Of a DNA stretch of 64,000 nt, positions 17,264 through 26,636 are shown piece by piece. The position numbers were made by a program, and so were the translations under genes. Numbering within the stretch: the stretch's first letter is position 1; each line of letters starts with the position of its first letter. Below the pieces are notes generated by a model. It was not told where the DNA came from. It searched no databases and saw nothing but the letters and a program-made list of their open reading frames with translations. This DNA is from Fictibacillus marinisediminis (lineage in GTDB: Bacteria; Bacillota; Bacilli; Bacillales; Fictibacillaceae): the NCBI RefSeq assembly GCF_023149135.1, contig NZ_JAIWJX010000002.1, positions 558,001-622,000 on the forward strand. The letters run 5' to 3'.

Positions 17264-18436
17264 GTGCTTACATTAATAAAAAATGGAGATGTATACAGCC
17301 CGAATCATCTGGGGCAGAAAGATATATTGCTTGCAGGCGGAAAGATCGGCTATATCAGAAAACAGATTGGTATTCCGGACAGCTTTGTGCCGATCACTGT
17401 TATCGATGCAACAGATAAGCTTGTTGTACCGGGCTTTATCGACTCCCATGTCCACATCACCGGCGGAGGAGGAGAGGGAGGTTTCAGAACACGTACGCCT
17501 GAATTGATGCTGACAGATGCCACAACCGCTGGCATTACAACGATGGTCGGGCTTCTTGGGACGGATGGGACGACGAGAAAAATGGAGAGTCTTCTAGCGA
17601 AAGCTCATGCCCTTGATGAAGAAGGAATCACCACCTATATCCATTCCGGATCATATCAGCTGCCTGTACGCACCATCACAGGCAAGGTTGAAGAAGATAT
17701 TATTTTTATCGAAAAGGTCATTGGAGTAGGGGAGATCGCTATCTCAGACCATCGTTCATCTGAACCGACTTTTGAGGAGTTAACGAAGATCGCAGCAGCT
17801 GCCCGCAACGGCGGCCTGCTTACAGGGAAAGCCGGTATTCTAGAACTCCATATTGGGTTCGGTGAATCGAGGCTTCAACCGATTGAGGAACTGATCGAAC
17901 GAACGAATATACCGATCATGCATTTTCATCCGACTCATATTAACCGTACCGAAGAACTTTTTCATGACGGAATCCGCTTTGCCAAGAGGGGCGGTTTTGT
18001 TGATTTGACGACTAGCACCATACCGAAATTCTTAGAAGAGGGCGAAGTGAAATGCAGCAAGGGACTTAAGATGATGCTCGATCAGGGCATTCCAATCTGG
18101 AACATAACGTTCTCATCCGACGGCCAGGCAAGCCTTCCTATTTTTAATGAAGACGGGGAATTTAAAGGGCTGCAGGTAGGAAAAGTTTCTTCGCTGTTTG
18201 AAGAAGTCAGAGATGCTGTCCTGCAGGAAGGGGTTTCGCTTGAAGACGCGTTAAAGGTGATCACCTCCAACCCCGCCCAAGTATTGAAGCTGAAGAGCAA
18301 AGGCTTTGTGCATGAGAAGAAGGATGCCGATCTTGTGCTTTTAACTAAGGAAACAATGGCTATTGATACGGTTATTGCTAAAGGGCAGGTCATGGTACAG
18401 GACGGTATACCAGTTGTGAAAGGAACATTTGAGTAG
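17264..18436 (+). CDS. iadA: Isoaspartyl dipeptidase IadA
   Basis: A 390-residue amidohydrolase-superfamily enzyme that cleaves beta-aspartyl dipeptides from damaged proteins. Binuclear zinc motif DSHVHITGGGGEGG is at about 65-78. Later ligands are in IHSGSY, HFHPTH and the catalytic Asp in FSSDGQ (about 285). The length equals E. coli IadA. The open frame begins at 17180, but GTG at 17264 has GGAGGG 9 nt upstream and gives the right N-terminus (LTLIKNGDVY). Its own terminator follows. Confidence 0.92.
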   Translation: MLTLIKNGDVYSPNHLGQKDILLAGGKIGYIRKQIGIPDSFVPITVIDATDKLVVPGFIDSHVHITGGGGEGGFRTRTPELMLTDATTAGITTMVGLLGTDGTTRKMESLLAKAHALDEEGITTYIHSGSYQLPVRTITGKVEEDIIFIEKVIGVGEIAISDHRSSEPTFEELTKIAAAARNGGLLTGKAGILELHIGFGESRLQPIEELIERTNIPIMHFHPTHINRTEELFHDGIRFAKRGGFVDLTTSTIPKFLEEGEVKCSKGLKMMLDQGIPIWNITFSSDGQASLPIFNEDGEFKGLQVGKVSSLFEEVRDAVLQEGVSLEDALKVITSNPAQVLKLKSKGFVHEKKDADLVLLTKETMAIDTVIAKGQVMVQDGIPVVKGTFE

Positions 18437-18497
18437 ATAAACGAAGGAATCAAAGGAACCATTTGACACAGTAAGAGTACAAGTAAAATAGACTTCT

Positions 18498-18530
18498 AAG
18501 GTTCTGTCGGGTAATCCTGACAGAACCTTT
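18498..18530 (+). terminator. Intrinsic terminator of iadA
   Basis: AAGGTTCTGTC pairs with GACAGAACCTT around GGGTAATCCT; followed by TTCATT. Confidence 0.85.
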
Positions 18531-18743
18531 CATTATTTCCCCTGTTTCATGAATATTCCCTCGGAAATAATCGAAAAACCGCAAATATTGCCCGGGAGTG
18601 TTAAGTAATACTTAAGCGTTAGTTCTTTTAGAGAAGACATTTGTTTTCTCTGCATGGAAAATATCCTTGCATCTTATACTGAAACGCGCAATAATAGTAA
18701 CTAAAATTTACCGGACAAATACTAACAGTAGGGGATGTTAAAA

Positions 18744-20105
18744 ATGAAAGTCGTGAAATTCGGTGGTTCATCTTTATCGTGTTCAGAGCAGGTGGAAAAA
18801 GTGTTTCATATTGTCGTTTCAGATCCGGAACGTAAAGTAGTCGTGGTGTCAGCCCCGGGAAAACGGTTTGCAGAAGACACAAAGGTTACGGATCTTTTAA
18901 TAGAATGTGCTGCAGCGTATCTTCAAGGAAGAGAAGACCAAAACGCGTTTCAAGGCATTATTGGCCGTTATGAAAGCATTGCTGAAGGGCTTCAGCTTCC
19001 AAGGGAACCGGTCACGGAAATTAAAGCGAACCTCTTGGAATTATTGAACAGAGACCGCCATAATCCGCAGAAATATATGGATGCAGTAAAGGCGAGCGGG
19101 GAGGACAGCCATGCGAGGCTGATTGCGGCTTATTTTCGGCACAAAGGTATAGATGCTCATTATGTTAATCCCGAGGAAGCAGGTCTTCTTGTTACTGACG
19201 AGCCGGGAAACGCCCAGCCACTGCCAGAAACCTATGACTTTCTTTATAGGCTTAGAGACCGGGAAGGTATTCTTATTTTTCCGGGTTTTTTTGGCTTTAA
19301 TCGAGATGGTGAGATTGTGACCTTTTCCCGGAGCGGCTCAGATATTACCGGTTCTATTCTGGCGAGCGGCATAAAGGCCGATGTTTATGAAAACTTCACG
19401 GATGTGGATGCCGTCTATTCCGTAAACCCTAAAATTATTAACCGTCCAAAAGAAATAAGTGAAATTACGTACCGTGAAATGCGTGAACTCTCCTATGCAG
19501 GTTTTTCTGTATTTCATGATGAAGCGCTCATGCCGGCCTTTAAAGCAGGTATACCAGTCAATGTGAAGAACACGAATCAGCCGAAAAAACCTGGAACCAT
19601 GATTGTAAAGAAAAGAGAGCTGGTCAATGGCCCTGTTATCGGTATTGCAAGTGATGAGGGCTTTTGCAGTATCTATGTCAGCAAATATCTTTTGAACCGC
19701 GAGATTGGATTTGGCCGCAGGCTTCTTAGCATTTTGGAGGACTTTCACCTATCGTTTGAGCACATGCCATCGGGAATTGATGACATCTCTATCATTCTCA
19801 GGCAGGATCGATTCACTAAATCTGTGGAGGAACAGATTGTTAAACGGATTAAAGAGGAGCTTCAGGCAGATGATGTAAAAGTAGAACGTGATTTGGCTCT
19901 TATCATGATGGTGGGAGAAGGGATGAGAGAAAGTGTAGGAACGGCGGCCCGTGCATCAACAGCTTTGGCCAAAGCGGGAGTTAATATCGAAATGATCAAT
20001 CAGGGTTCTTCTGAGGTAAGTATGATGTTCGGTGTAAGAGTGAGCGACGAAAGAAAAGCGGTTCAGGCATTGTATGAGGAGTTTTTCGCCGGGGTGGCGG
20101 TATAG
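18744..20105 (+). CDS. yclM: Aspartokinase III (YclM/ThrD type)
   Basis: A 453-residue monofunctional aspartokinase that phosphorylates aspartate at the head of the lysine, threonine and methionine pathway. The N-terminal kinase motif VVKFGGSS is at residues 3-10, FSRSGSDITG at about 196, and two ACT domains occupy about residues 305-453 (EMINQGSSEVSMMFGV in the second). Closest in length and layout to B. subtilis YclM rather than LysC or DapG. Two ATGs are possible; the one at 18744 has AGGGGA at the right distance, while 18735 lies inside it. The 307-nt gap upstream has a palindrome TTAAGTAATACTTAA (18601-18615). I see no lysine riboswitch or T-box. Confidence 0.9.
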   Translation: MKVVKFGGSSLSCSEQVEKVFHIVVSDPERKVVVVSAPGKRFAEDTKVTDLLIECAAAYLQGREDQNAFQGIIGRYESIAEGLQLPREPVTEIKANLLELLNRDRHNPQKYMDAVKASGEDSHARLIAAYFRHKGIDAHYVNPEEAGLLVTDEPGNAQPLPETYDFLYRLRDREGILIFPGFFGFNRDGEIVTFSRSGSDITGSILASGIKADVYENFTDVDAVYSVNPKIINRPKEISEITYREMRELSYAGFSVFHDEALMPAFKAGIPVNVKNTNQPKKPGTMIVKKRELVNGPVIGIASDEGFCSIYVSKYLLNREIGFGRRLLSILEDFHLSFEHMPSGIDDISIILRQDRFTKSVEEQIVKRIKEELQADDVKVERDLALIMMVGEGMRESVGTAARASTALAKAGVNIEMINQGSSEVSMMFGVRVSDERKAVQALYEEFFAGVAV

Positions 20106-20126
20106 TCCTATTTTCATGGATAAAAG

Positions 20127-20165
20127 AAAAAAGGAGCTGATCCAAAAATGGGGTCGCTCCTTTTT
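20127..20165. terminator. Bidirectional terminator between yclM and a converging gene
   Basis: AAAAAGGAGC pairs with GCTCCTTTTT, with A and T runs on both sides, and lies between convergent genes. Confidence 0.8.
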
Positions 20166-20167
20166 CT

Positions 20168-20608
20168 CTACCATATTACAGGTTTGGCAACCATTAACCA
20201 TAGCATGGCCATCATGAGGGCCATGTAGATCCAAATAGCTTTTTTTAGTTTGGTTACAAGAGGATTCCTTTGTTCTTCAAGGTCTTTAAACCTTCGTATG
20301 GTTGGCGAAAAGGCTCTTGCGAGAAAATAAAGCGAGCAGATTAAGATGATGATTGTGGTCAACAGCCATGGCGTTGTCCACGATCGGTTCGTAATCAGCA
20401 CGAGCAAAACCCCGCTGACAACAAGGACATGGCCCGCATGCTTGGCAAGACGGACAGCTGCCTTAAAGGAGTCCAGGTAAGCCTCTTCATTGCCAGGACC
20501 TGCTGTTCTTAGCTTCTTTAATAAAGGAAGCAAAATAAAGAAGGGCCCGACTGATAAGATGACGCTAAGAATATGAATATAAAGCAAAACACGATAGGCC
20601 ATGTTCAT
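20168..20608 (-). CDS. Four-helix membrane protein, DUF2269-like
   Basis: A 146-residue integral membrane protein with four hydrophobic helices (about 7-28, 60-77, 83-102, 123-143). The first holds HI in LLYIHILSVILSVGPFF, resembling DUF2269-type proteins; this family placement is from memory and tentative. Start could be 20608 or 20602, and no strong ribosome site is visible. It lies 12 nt downstream of the ASCH gene and may be translated from the same message. Confidence 0.65.
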   Translation of the reverse strand: MNMAYRVLLYIHILSVILSVGPFFILLPLLKKLRTAGPGNEEAYLDSFKAAVRLAKHAGHVLVVSGVLLVLITNRSWTTPWLLTTIIILICSLYFLARAFSPTIRRFKDLEEQRNPLVTKLKKAIWIYMALMMAMLWLMVAKPVIW

Positions 20609-20620
20609 TGAGAGCTGCTA

Positions 20621-20971
20621 TTAATCTTCCAGCGCGCGGAATTCATGCACCCATACTTTCATGTGAGGCAGCCAAGGCATACCAGGGTGGATCGAGAGAA
20701 TGGAATTTTTATAGCCTTCCACATCTTCAAAGCCTTCCTGCTTTGCATGCTCGTCTGTTAATTCGCCAAGCGTCTGGGAATACACGTTTTCAACAATAAA
20801 CTTTGAGCCTTTAAGCTCCATGATTTCCCCGATGTCAGCATATCTGCCGTTGCGGCGAGTGGCTGTTTTTTCTCCTGCAAGTACTTTTTCCACGTCCTCA
20901 GGAAGGGTGACTAAACGTTCGATTGTACATGTTTTTGGCGGTAGTTCGCTGTTTTTCATTTCATTGCTCAT
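20621..20971 (-). CDS. ASCH domain protein
   Basis: A 116-residue soluble protein with an ASCH fold (a PUA-like beta-barrel thought to bind RNA). Typical features are the motif EKTATRRNGRYADIGEIMEL (about 34-53), the central beta-strand FIVENV and a late WVHEFRAL strand. The natural ligand is unknown. ATG at 20971 has AAGGAGG 7 nt upstream. It appears to lead a two-gene unit with the downstream membrane protein. Confidence 0.8.
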   Translation of the reverse strand: MSNEMKNSELPPKTCTIERLVTLPEDVEKVLAGEKTATRRNGRYADIGEIMELKGSKFIVENVYSQTLGELTDEHAKQEGFEDVEGYKNSILSIHPGMPWLPHMKVWVHEFRALED

Positions 20972-21002
20972 TTTGGTTCCTCCTTGTTTTGAAGCGATAG
21001 CT

Positions 21003-21200
21003 CTAATTGCTGAGTATTTCCTTCACTCTGCCTACTTGTCCATCTTGAAGCCGTACTTTAATTCCGTGCGGATGGAAAGCAGCGTTCGTCAGGATATCCT
21101 TCACAATACCATTTGTGAGTTTGCCGCTTCTTTGATCTTGTTTTAAAACAATATTAACCTCGAGTCCTGGAGAGATGTCTTTCCGGTTCTGTCCATTCAC
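21003..21200 (-). CDS. ywbE: YwbE family protein (DUF2196)
   Basis: A 65-residue conserved protein of the YwbE family, unknown function, with a small beta-rich fold (PGLEVNIVLKQDQRSGKLT, GIVKDILTNAAFHPHGIKV). The frame is open to 21209. AGGAGG directly precedes that first GTG, so the second GTG at 21200, 8 nt after the site, is the better start. A 32-nt gap separates its end from the ASCH gene. Confidence 0.85.
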   Translation of the reverse strand: MNGQNRKDISPGLEVNIVLKQDQRSGKLTNGIVKDILTNAAFHPHGIKVRLQDGQVGRVKEILSN

Positions 21201-21385
21201 TGTAAACACCTCCTGCAGTCCATTTTCCTTTGAATTATATCATTCTTTCCATAAGTGAAGGAAATCGAGATGCTCTGAAAAGCTCAAATTATTTAATAAA
21301 TTATCCAGAAAAGGTATGATTAAGTAAGTAAACAATACATATTATTATAATTTTTTTACAGATGGCTCTGGAGGATGATGCAGTC

Positions 21386-23125
21386 TTGAACGTTCTGTCG
21401 ATTTTAAAACCTTACCGCTTGCAGATTGCTGTTGCTTTGTTTTTGATGCTTGTTGAGCTGGCTGTCGAGCTTTTGCAGCCCTTATTGATCGCCAAAATTA
21501 TTGATAATGGGATATTAAAAAAAGATCTTGAGGTGGTCATGGTGTGGGGAGGAGTCATGGTCGGCATATCGCTTTGCGCGTTTGCAGCCGGTGTAACCAA
21601 TTCCTTCTATGCTTCGCACGTCAGTCAAAACTACGGATATGATCTCAGGAAGCATTTGTTTACGAAAATTCAGGCGTTCTCATTTGCGAATTTCAACCGG
21701 TTTCCTACCACGTCTCTGATCACAAGAATGACCAATGATGTGACCCAGATGCAAAACACGGTGTTTATGAGTTTGCGGGTCATGCTGAGAGCTCCCTTAA
21801 TGATCATAGGCGGACTCGTCATGTCATTTGTCGTAGACGCGAGATTGGCCATTTTCATAGCAGTGGCTATTCCAATTTTATTTGTATTTTTAATGTGGGT
21901 CTTGAAAAAAGGAGGCGTATTGTTCAAGTCTGTTCAAGAAAACCTGGATAAAGTGAATGGCGTCATGCGGGAAAACCTTTCAGGTATCCGCATCATTAAA
22001 GCTTTCTTAAGAAGCAGGCATGAAGTCAAACGGTTTACCGAAGCCAACAGCAAGCTTAGGAATAATACAGCATTTGCATTGAGGCTGATGGAGTCTACGA
22101 ATCCGATCCTGCTTCTCGTTATGAATATCGCCATCTTATGTATCCTTTGGTTTGGCAGTGTTCAAGTCAATACGGGAGATGCACAGGTCGGTGATCTAGT
22201 AGCCATCATCAACTACAGCACACGAATCACGTCAACTTTTTCTATCTTTTCGTGGATCATCATGGCTTTTTCAAGAGCAAAGGCATCAGGAAACAGGATT
22301 TCTGATGTGCTCAATACCGAGGTGGATCTCGTTGACCATGAAGATTCAGAAATAATCCGTCCTGATTTCAAAGGGGAAATTGAGTTTCAGAAAGTATCCT
22401 TTCATTATCCGGGGACGGAAAAACAAGTCCTGGAGCACATTTCATTTAAAGCTGAACCAGGACAGACTGTAGCAGTCATGGGAGCGACAGGGTCCGGAAA
22501 GTCGTCGCTGTTTCAGCTGATTCCTCGACTTTATGATGTAGATGAGGGAAAGATTCTGATTGATGGAATGGATATATCACGCATAAAGCTCGAGCATCTA
22601 AGAAGTGCGATCGGCCTTGTTTCTCAGGAAGCCCTTCTTTTCACAGGAACCGTGAAGGAGAATATCGCGTGGGGAAAAGAAAACGCCACCGAGGAAGAGA
22701 TTAGGGCAGCTGCTGAGAATTCCCAGATTGCTGAAACCATAGCGTCTCTGCCAAAACAATATGAAACCAAACTCGGGCAAAAAGGGGTCAATTTATCTGG
22801 GGGACAGAAACAGCGTCTTTCCATTGCACGGGCTTTAGTCAGAAAGCCGAAGATTCTGCTCCTTGATGACAGTACAAGTGCTCTTGATTTGAAAACAGAA
22901 GGAAAACTCCTCGGTGCACTGAGAAACTATCCTTCTACGATCCTGATTATTACCCAAAAGATTGCTACAGCAATGGAAGCGGATAAAATTCTGCTGATTG
23001 AAAACGGCAAGCTGCTGATGGAAGGAAAACATGAGGACCTGCTGCTGCGCTCCAGCCTGTATCAGCAAATCTTCGAATCTCAGTTTGGAGAGGAGTCGTT
23101 AAAGCATGCTCAAGGGTTTGAGTGA
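21386..23125 (+). CDS. Heterodimeric ABC exporter subunit with degenerate nucleotide site
   Basis: A 579-residue half-transporter: six membrane helices (about 1-300) then an ABC ATPase with Walker A GATGSGKSS, signature LSGGQKQRLS and Walker B KILLLDDSTSALD. The catalytic Glu after Walker B is Asp and the switch His is Gln (IITQKIAT). These changes mark the non-hydrolysing site of heterodimeric exporters such as BmrC/BmrD and YfiB/YfiC of B. subtilis. The longest frame starts at ATG 21362 without a ribosome site. TTG at 21386, after GGAGG, gives the typical N-terminus (NVLSILKPYR) and is preferred. Overlaps the partner gene by 20 nt. Confidence 0.88.
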   Translation: MNVLSILKPYRLQIAVALFLMLVELAVELLQPLLIAKIIDNGILKKDLEVVMVWGGVMVGISLCAFAAGVTNSFYASHVSQNYGYDLRKHLFTKIQAFSFANFNRFPTTSLITRMTNDVTQMQNTVFMSLRVMLRAPLMIIGGLVMSFVVDARLAIFIAVAIPILFVFLMWVLKKGGVLFKSVQENLDKVNGVMRENLSGIRIIKAFLRSRHEVKRFTEANSKLRNNTAFALRLMESTNPILLLVMNIAILCILWFGSVQVNTGDAQVGDLVAIINYSTRITSTFSIFSWIIMAFSRAKASGNRISDVLNTEVDLVDHEDSEIIRPDFKGEIEFQKVSFHYPGTEKQVLEHISFKAEPGQTVAVMGATGSGKSSLFQLIPRLYDVDEGKILIDGMDISRIKLEHLRSAIGLVSQEALLFTGTVKENIAWGKENATEEEIRAAAENSQIAETIASLPKQYETKLGQKGVNLSGGQKQRLSIARALVRKPKILLLDDSTSALDLKTEGKLLGALRNYPSTILIITQKIATAMEADKILLIENGKLLMEGKHEDLLLRSSLYQQIFESQFGEESLKHAQGFE

Positions 23126-24944
23126 ACCGTTCTGGCATAAAAGGGCTGTCGTTCAAGAGGTGATGGCGAAGGAAGCCGTACCGGGAAGAAAAAAAGAGAA
23201 AGCAAAGGATTGGCGAAGAACGCTTCAGCAGATCTGGAGCTATCTTGCACGTGAGAAGGGTCGCTTATGGCTCGTCCTCTTCATGGTTGTCCTAAGTTCA
23301 ATTCTCGGTCTGCTTGGCCCTTTTTTGATCGGAAGGGCCATTGACCATTATATTATTACAAAAGAAAACAGCGGCCTTTTAAGGCTTCTTGCCGGTTTGC
23401 TGGCTATTTATATCCTGAACTCCGGAGCGCTATGGCTTCAGAACTACTGGATGATCGGAATTGCACAGAATACGGTCTTCTCGATGAGGACTCAGCTGTT
23501 TCGCCATCTTCACAAACTGCCGATCCCATTTTTCGATCAGCGCCAGTACGGAGAAATCATGAGCCGGGTCATCAATGATATTGAGAATGTAAGCTCCACG
23601 CTTAACTCTTCGGTCATCCAGATTTTCTCCAGTGTACTGACTCTGTTAGGAACAATTGGATTCATGCTTTGGCTGAGCCCGCTGCTAACTGCGGTCACCC
23701 TTGTGATTGTGCCGGTTATGTTCCTTGGTATGCGGTGGATCACAAGCCGTACAGGCCGGTTATTTAAGGAACAGCAGAGAAACCTTGGAGAACTGAACGG
23801 TTATATCGAGGAAACCGTTTCAGGGCAGCGGATCGTAAAAGCTTTCTCTCAGGAAGAACGTGTTATTGCTGAGCTTTTGGCGAAAAATGATAAGTTAAAG
23901 GAATCCGGGTTTTGGGCACAAACGTATTCAGGTTTCATTCCCAAACTGATGAATGTTTTGAATAATGTCAGCTTTGCTTTAATTGCCGGGGCAGGGGGCG
24001 TTTTAGCTTTAAAAGGGATGGTCACGATCGGAACCATCGTAATCTTTGGCGAATACTCGAGGCAGTTTACCCGCCCGCTGAATGATCTTTCCAACCAGTT
24101 TAATACGCTCTTATCAGCAGTTGCAGGAGCGGAGCGGGTGTTTGAAGTACTGGATGAGGAAGAAGAGACGAAAGATGAAGAAGGAAACGAAGATTTGGAT
24201 GATGTTCATGGAGAGATTGAATTTAAGGATGTCTCCTTCTCCTATGAAGAAGGAGGCAATACCGTCAATGATATCTCATTTCATGCTTCACCAGGTGAAA
24301 CGGTCGCCTTGGTCGGTCCGACGGGAGCCGGGAAAACGACGATCATCAATCTTTTGTCCCGTTTTTATGATGCGAACAGCGGAAGTATTCTCGTGGACGG
24401 GCGTGAAATCACGGGGATTAAGCGCAAGGCACTTAGGGAGCATATGGGATTTGTGCTGCAGGATCCGTTCCTCTTTGAAGGGACCATTATGGAAAACATC
24501 CGTTACGGAAGACTGGATGCTTCAGATGAGGAAGTCAGGGAAGCAGCAAAGGAAGCGAATGCCCACTCCTTTATTGCGAAACTGGCTAATGGGTACGAGA
24601 CCATGGTTGAACAGGATGGCAGCGGCATCAGCCAGGGGCAGAAGCAGCTGTTAAGCATCGCAAGAGCGATTCTGGCCAATCCTGTCATCCTCGTTTTGGA
24701 TGAAGCAACGAGCAGCATTGATACGATCACAGAGATGAAAATTCAGGAAGCCTTGCAGCGGCTGATGGAAGGCAAGACGAGCTTTATTATCGCCCACAGG
24801 CTGAACACCATTCAAAAAGCCGATCAGATCCTCGTATTAAAAGACGGAGGAATACTTGAAAGAGGCTCTCACGAAAAACTTCTGAAGCAAAAAGGCTTTT
24901 ACTCCGAGCTTTACCACAGCCAGCTCCAAAGGGAGATCGGCTAG
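23106..24944 (+). CDS. Heterodimeric ABC exporter subunit, catalytic partner
   Basis: A 612-residue half-transporter with about 45 extra N-terminal residues, six membrane helices and an ATPase domain. It has Walker A GPTGAGKTT, a signature variant ISQGQKQLLS, Walker B VILVLDEATSSID with the catalytic Glu, and the switch His in IIAHRLNTI. It is thus the competent half of the pair. An acidic insert (DEEEETKDEEGNEDLDD) links the membrane and ATPase parts. By family it should export drugs or lipid-like compounds; the substrate is not known. It resembles YfiC in length. Confidence 0.9.
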   Translation: MLKGLSEPFWHKRAVVQEVMAKEAVPGRKKEKAKDWRRTLQQIWSYLAREKGRLWLVLFMVVLSSILGLLGPFLIGRAIDHYIITKENSGLLRLLAGLLAIYILNSGALWLQNYWMIGIAQNTVFSMRTQLFRHLHKLPIPFFDQRQYGEIMSRVINDIENVSSTLNSSVIQIFSSVLTLLGTIGFMLWLSPLLTAVTLVIVPVMFLGMRWITSRTGRLFKEQQRNLGELNGYIEETVSGQRIVKAFSQEERVIAELLAKNDKLKESGFWAQTYSGFIPKLMNVLNNVSFALIAGAGGVLALKGMVTIGTIVIFGEYSRQFTRPLNDLSNQFNTLLSAVAGAERVFEVLDEEEETKDEEGNEDLDDVHGEIEFKDVSFSYEEGGNTVNDISFHASPGETVALVGPTGAGKTTIINLLSRFYDANSGSILVDGREITGIKRKALREHMGFVLQDPFLFEGTIMENIRYGRLDASDEEVREAAKEANAHSFIAKLANGYETMVEQDGSGISQGQKQLLSIARAILANPVILVLDEATSSIDTITEMKIQEALQRLMEGKTSFIIAHRLNTIQKADQILVLKDGGILERGSHEKLLKQKGFYSELYHSQLQREIG

Positions 24945-25039
24945 GAAGGCACCTGTTTATAGTTGTTCGATGCAGGGAATAGAATCGTACTGTTATAAAG
25001 TACGGCCGAGGCTGATGGAATCATTTAGGAGGACACGAT

Positions 25040-26500
25040 ATGGAGGCTGATATTGCTGCTTTGGTAAAGACGGAAATGTTCATAGACGGAGAATGGTTAG
25101 AGGCGGCAAAGGGAGAACGTCATCCTGTGAGAAATCCAGCGACCGGGGAGCTCATCGCAAATGTCGCTTTTGGCGGTGAAAAAGACGCAGAGCGTGCGGT
25201 TAATGCCGCTGAAAGAGCTTTTCCTCATTGGGCAGCAGAAACAGCGGAAATACGTGCTGACTACTTGATAACCATCTATAACTTAATTATGGAGGATGCG
25301 GACCGGCTGGCAAAAATCCTAACGATGGAAGAAGGAAAGCCGCTTGCCGAGGCGAAACGGGAAGTCCTCTGGGGTGCTGAATATGTCCTCTGGTATGCTG
25401 GGGAAGCAAAGCGAATTTATGGTGAGATCCTTCCTTCTTCTGAACAAAACCAGCAGCTTCTTGTTCAGCGGTATCCGGTCGGCATTGTGGCGGCCATTAC
25501 GCCATGGAATTTTCCCTTCTCCATGATTACAAGGAAACTGGCTCCTGCCCTGGCAGCAGGGTGCACGGTTGTGATTAAGCCGTCCCCTGAAACGCCGCTG
25601 TCGGCCATTGCTCTTTTTGAAATCTTTGAAAAGGCAGGTCTGCCGCATGGTGCAGCCAATCTGGTCATCGGAAATGCAAAGGAAATCAGTGGAGTCTTTG
25701 TGAACCATGATAAGGTCAGAAAGATTAGTTTTACCGGATCCGCTCAGATCGGGAAGCAATTCATGGAACAAGCTGCAAAAAAACTGAAGAAGGTTTCTCT
25801 CGAGCTTGGCGGACATGCTCCTTTTATCGTATTTGATGATGCAGACATTGATCTTGCGGTTGATGGTTTAATACAAAATAAGTTTCAAAACAATGGTCAG
25901 ACCTGCACGTGTGCTAATCGTGTATTTGTCCAAAAAAATGTGCTTGAACAATTTACGGATGTGCTAACTGATAAAATAAAAGAACTGAAAATCGGAAATG
26001 GAATAGAGAAGGGTGTAGAGGTAGGTCCGCTCATCCATAAAGCGGCGCTCTCACAGGTACAGATCCAAGTCGAAGATGCCGTACATAAAGGAGCCGAAAT
26101 TATAGCAGGAGGCAACCCGCTTAGGAACGGCGTATACAAAAAAGGGAATTTCTTTGAACCGACCATCCTGTGTGATGTCACACAAGAGATGAAAATCTTT
26201 CAGGAAGAAACATTCGGGCCTGTTATTCCCCTCATCCCCTTTGAGACAGAAGACGAAGCAGTCGAACAGGCGAATGAGACGGTCTACGGTTTGGCCGCTT
26301 ATGTATATACGAAAAACCTTGGAAGGACTATCAGGGTTTCAGATCGACTGGAATTTGGGATGGTCGGCATTAACGGAACAAAAGTCGGGTATGTGCAGGC
26401 ACCGTTTGGCGGTATGAAAGAAAGCGGAATAGGCCGTGAGGGCGGGAAGTACGGACTGGATGAATTTCTGGAGTATAAACTGCTCAATATTAATTTTTAG
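25040..26500 (+). CDS. NAD(P)-dependent aldehyde dehydrogenase, succinate-semialdehyde dehydrogenase-like
   Basis: A 486-residue aldehyde dehydrogenase. The cofactor region has TPWNFPFSMITRKLAPALAA (about 155-174) and KPSPETPLSA. The general base Glu is in LELGGHAPF (about 256) and the nucleophile Cys in NNGQTCTCANR (about 290). The overall pattern is that of GabD-type succinate-semialdehyde dehydrogenases, but glutarate or other semialdehydes are possible. No gabT aminotransferase lies beside it. ATG at 25040 has TTAGGAGGACACG just before it. A terminator with a GGTGCC-type stem follows. Confidence 0.88.
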   Translation: MEADIAALVKTEMFIDGEWLEAAKGERHPVRNPATGELIANVAFGGEKDAERAVNAAERAFPHWAAETAEIRADYLITIYNLIMEDADRLAKILTMEEGKPLAEAKREVLWGAEYVLWYAGEAKRIYGEILPSSEQNQQLLVQRYPVGIVAAITPWNFPFSMITRKLAPALAAGCTVVIKPSPETPLSAIALFEIFEKAGLPHGAANLVIGNAKEISGVFVNHDKVRKISFTGSAQIGKQFMEQAAKKLKKVSLELGGHAPFIVFDDADIDLAVDGLIQNKFQNNGQTCTCANRVFVQKNVLEQFTDVLTDKIKELKIGNGIEKGVEVGPLIHKAALSQVQIQVEDAVHKGAEIIAGGNPLRNGVYKKGNFFEPTILCDVTQEMKIFQEETFGPVIPLIPFETEDEAVEQANETVYGLAAYVYTKNLGRTIRVSDRLEFGMVGINGTKVGYVQAPFGGMKESGIGREGGKYGLDEFLEYKLLNINF

Positions 26501-26535
26501 AAGGTGCAAGGCACGGCGGTGTCAGGCACCTTTTT
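26501..26535 (+). terminator. Terminator built from a GGTGCC-type repeat
   Basis: AAGGTGC (26501-26507) pairs with GCACCTT (26526-26532), followed by T residues. The GTCAGGCACC portion belongs to the dispersed GGTGCC(T)G-CACC motif also seen at 42173-42223 and 56456-56470. Confidence 0.65.
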
Positions 26536-26636
26536 GGTGTTGACTTTTATTTGGAAAGAAACTATAGTAACCTTGTAGGTTTATATGTTTAAGTTTTTAA
26601 ACATATGATCATGACAATGGAAAAGGGGTATGTATC

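Noticed and set aside
18531-18743. Lysine riboswitch or T-box before the aspartokinase gene
   Set aside because: No T-box sequence, no lysine-box pairing and no terminator in the leader; only short palindromes.
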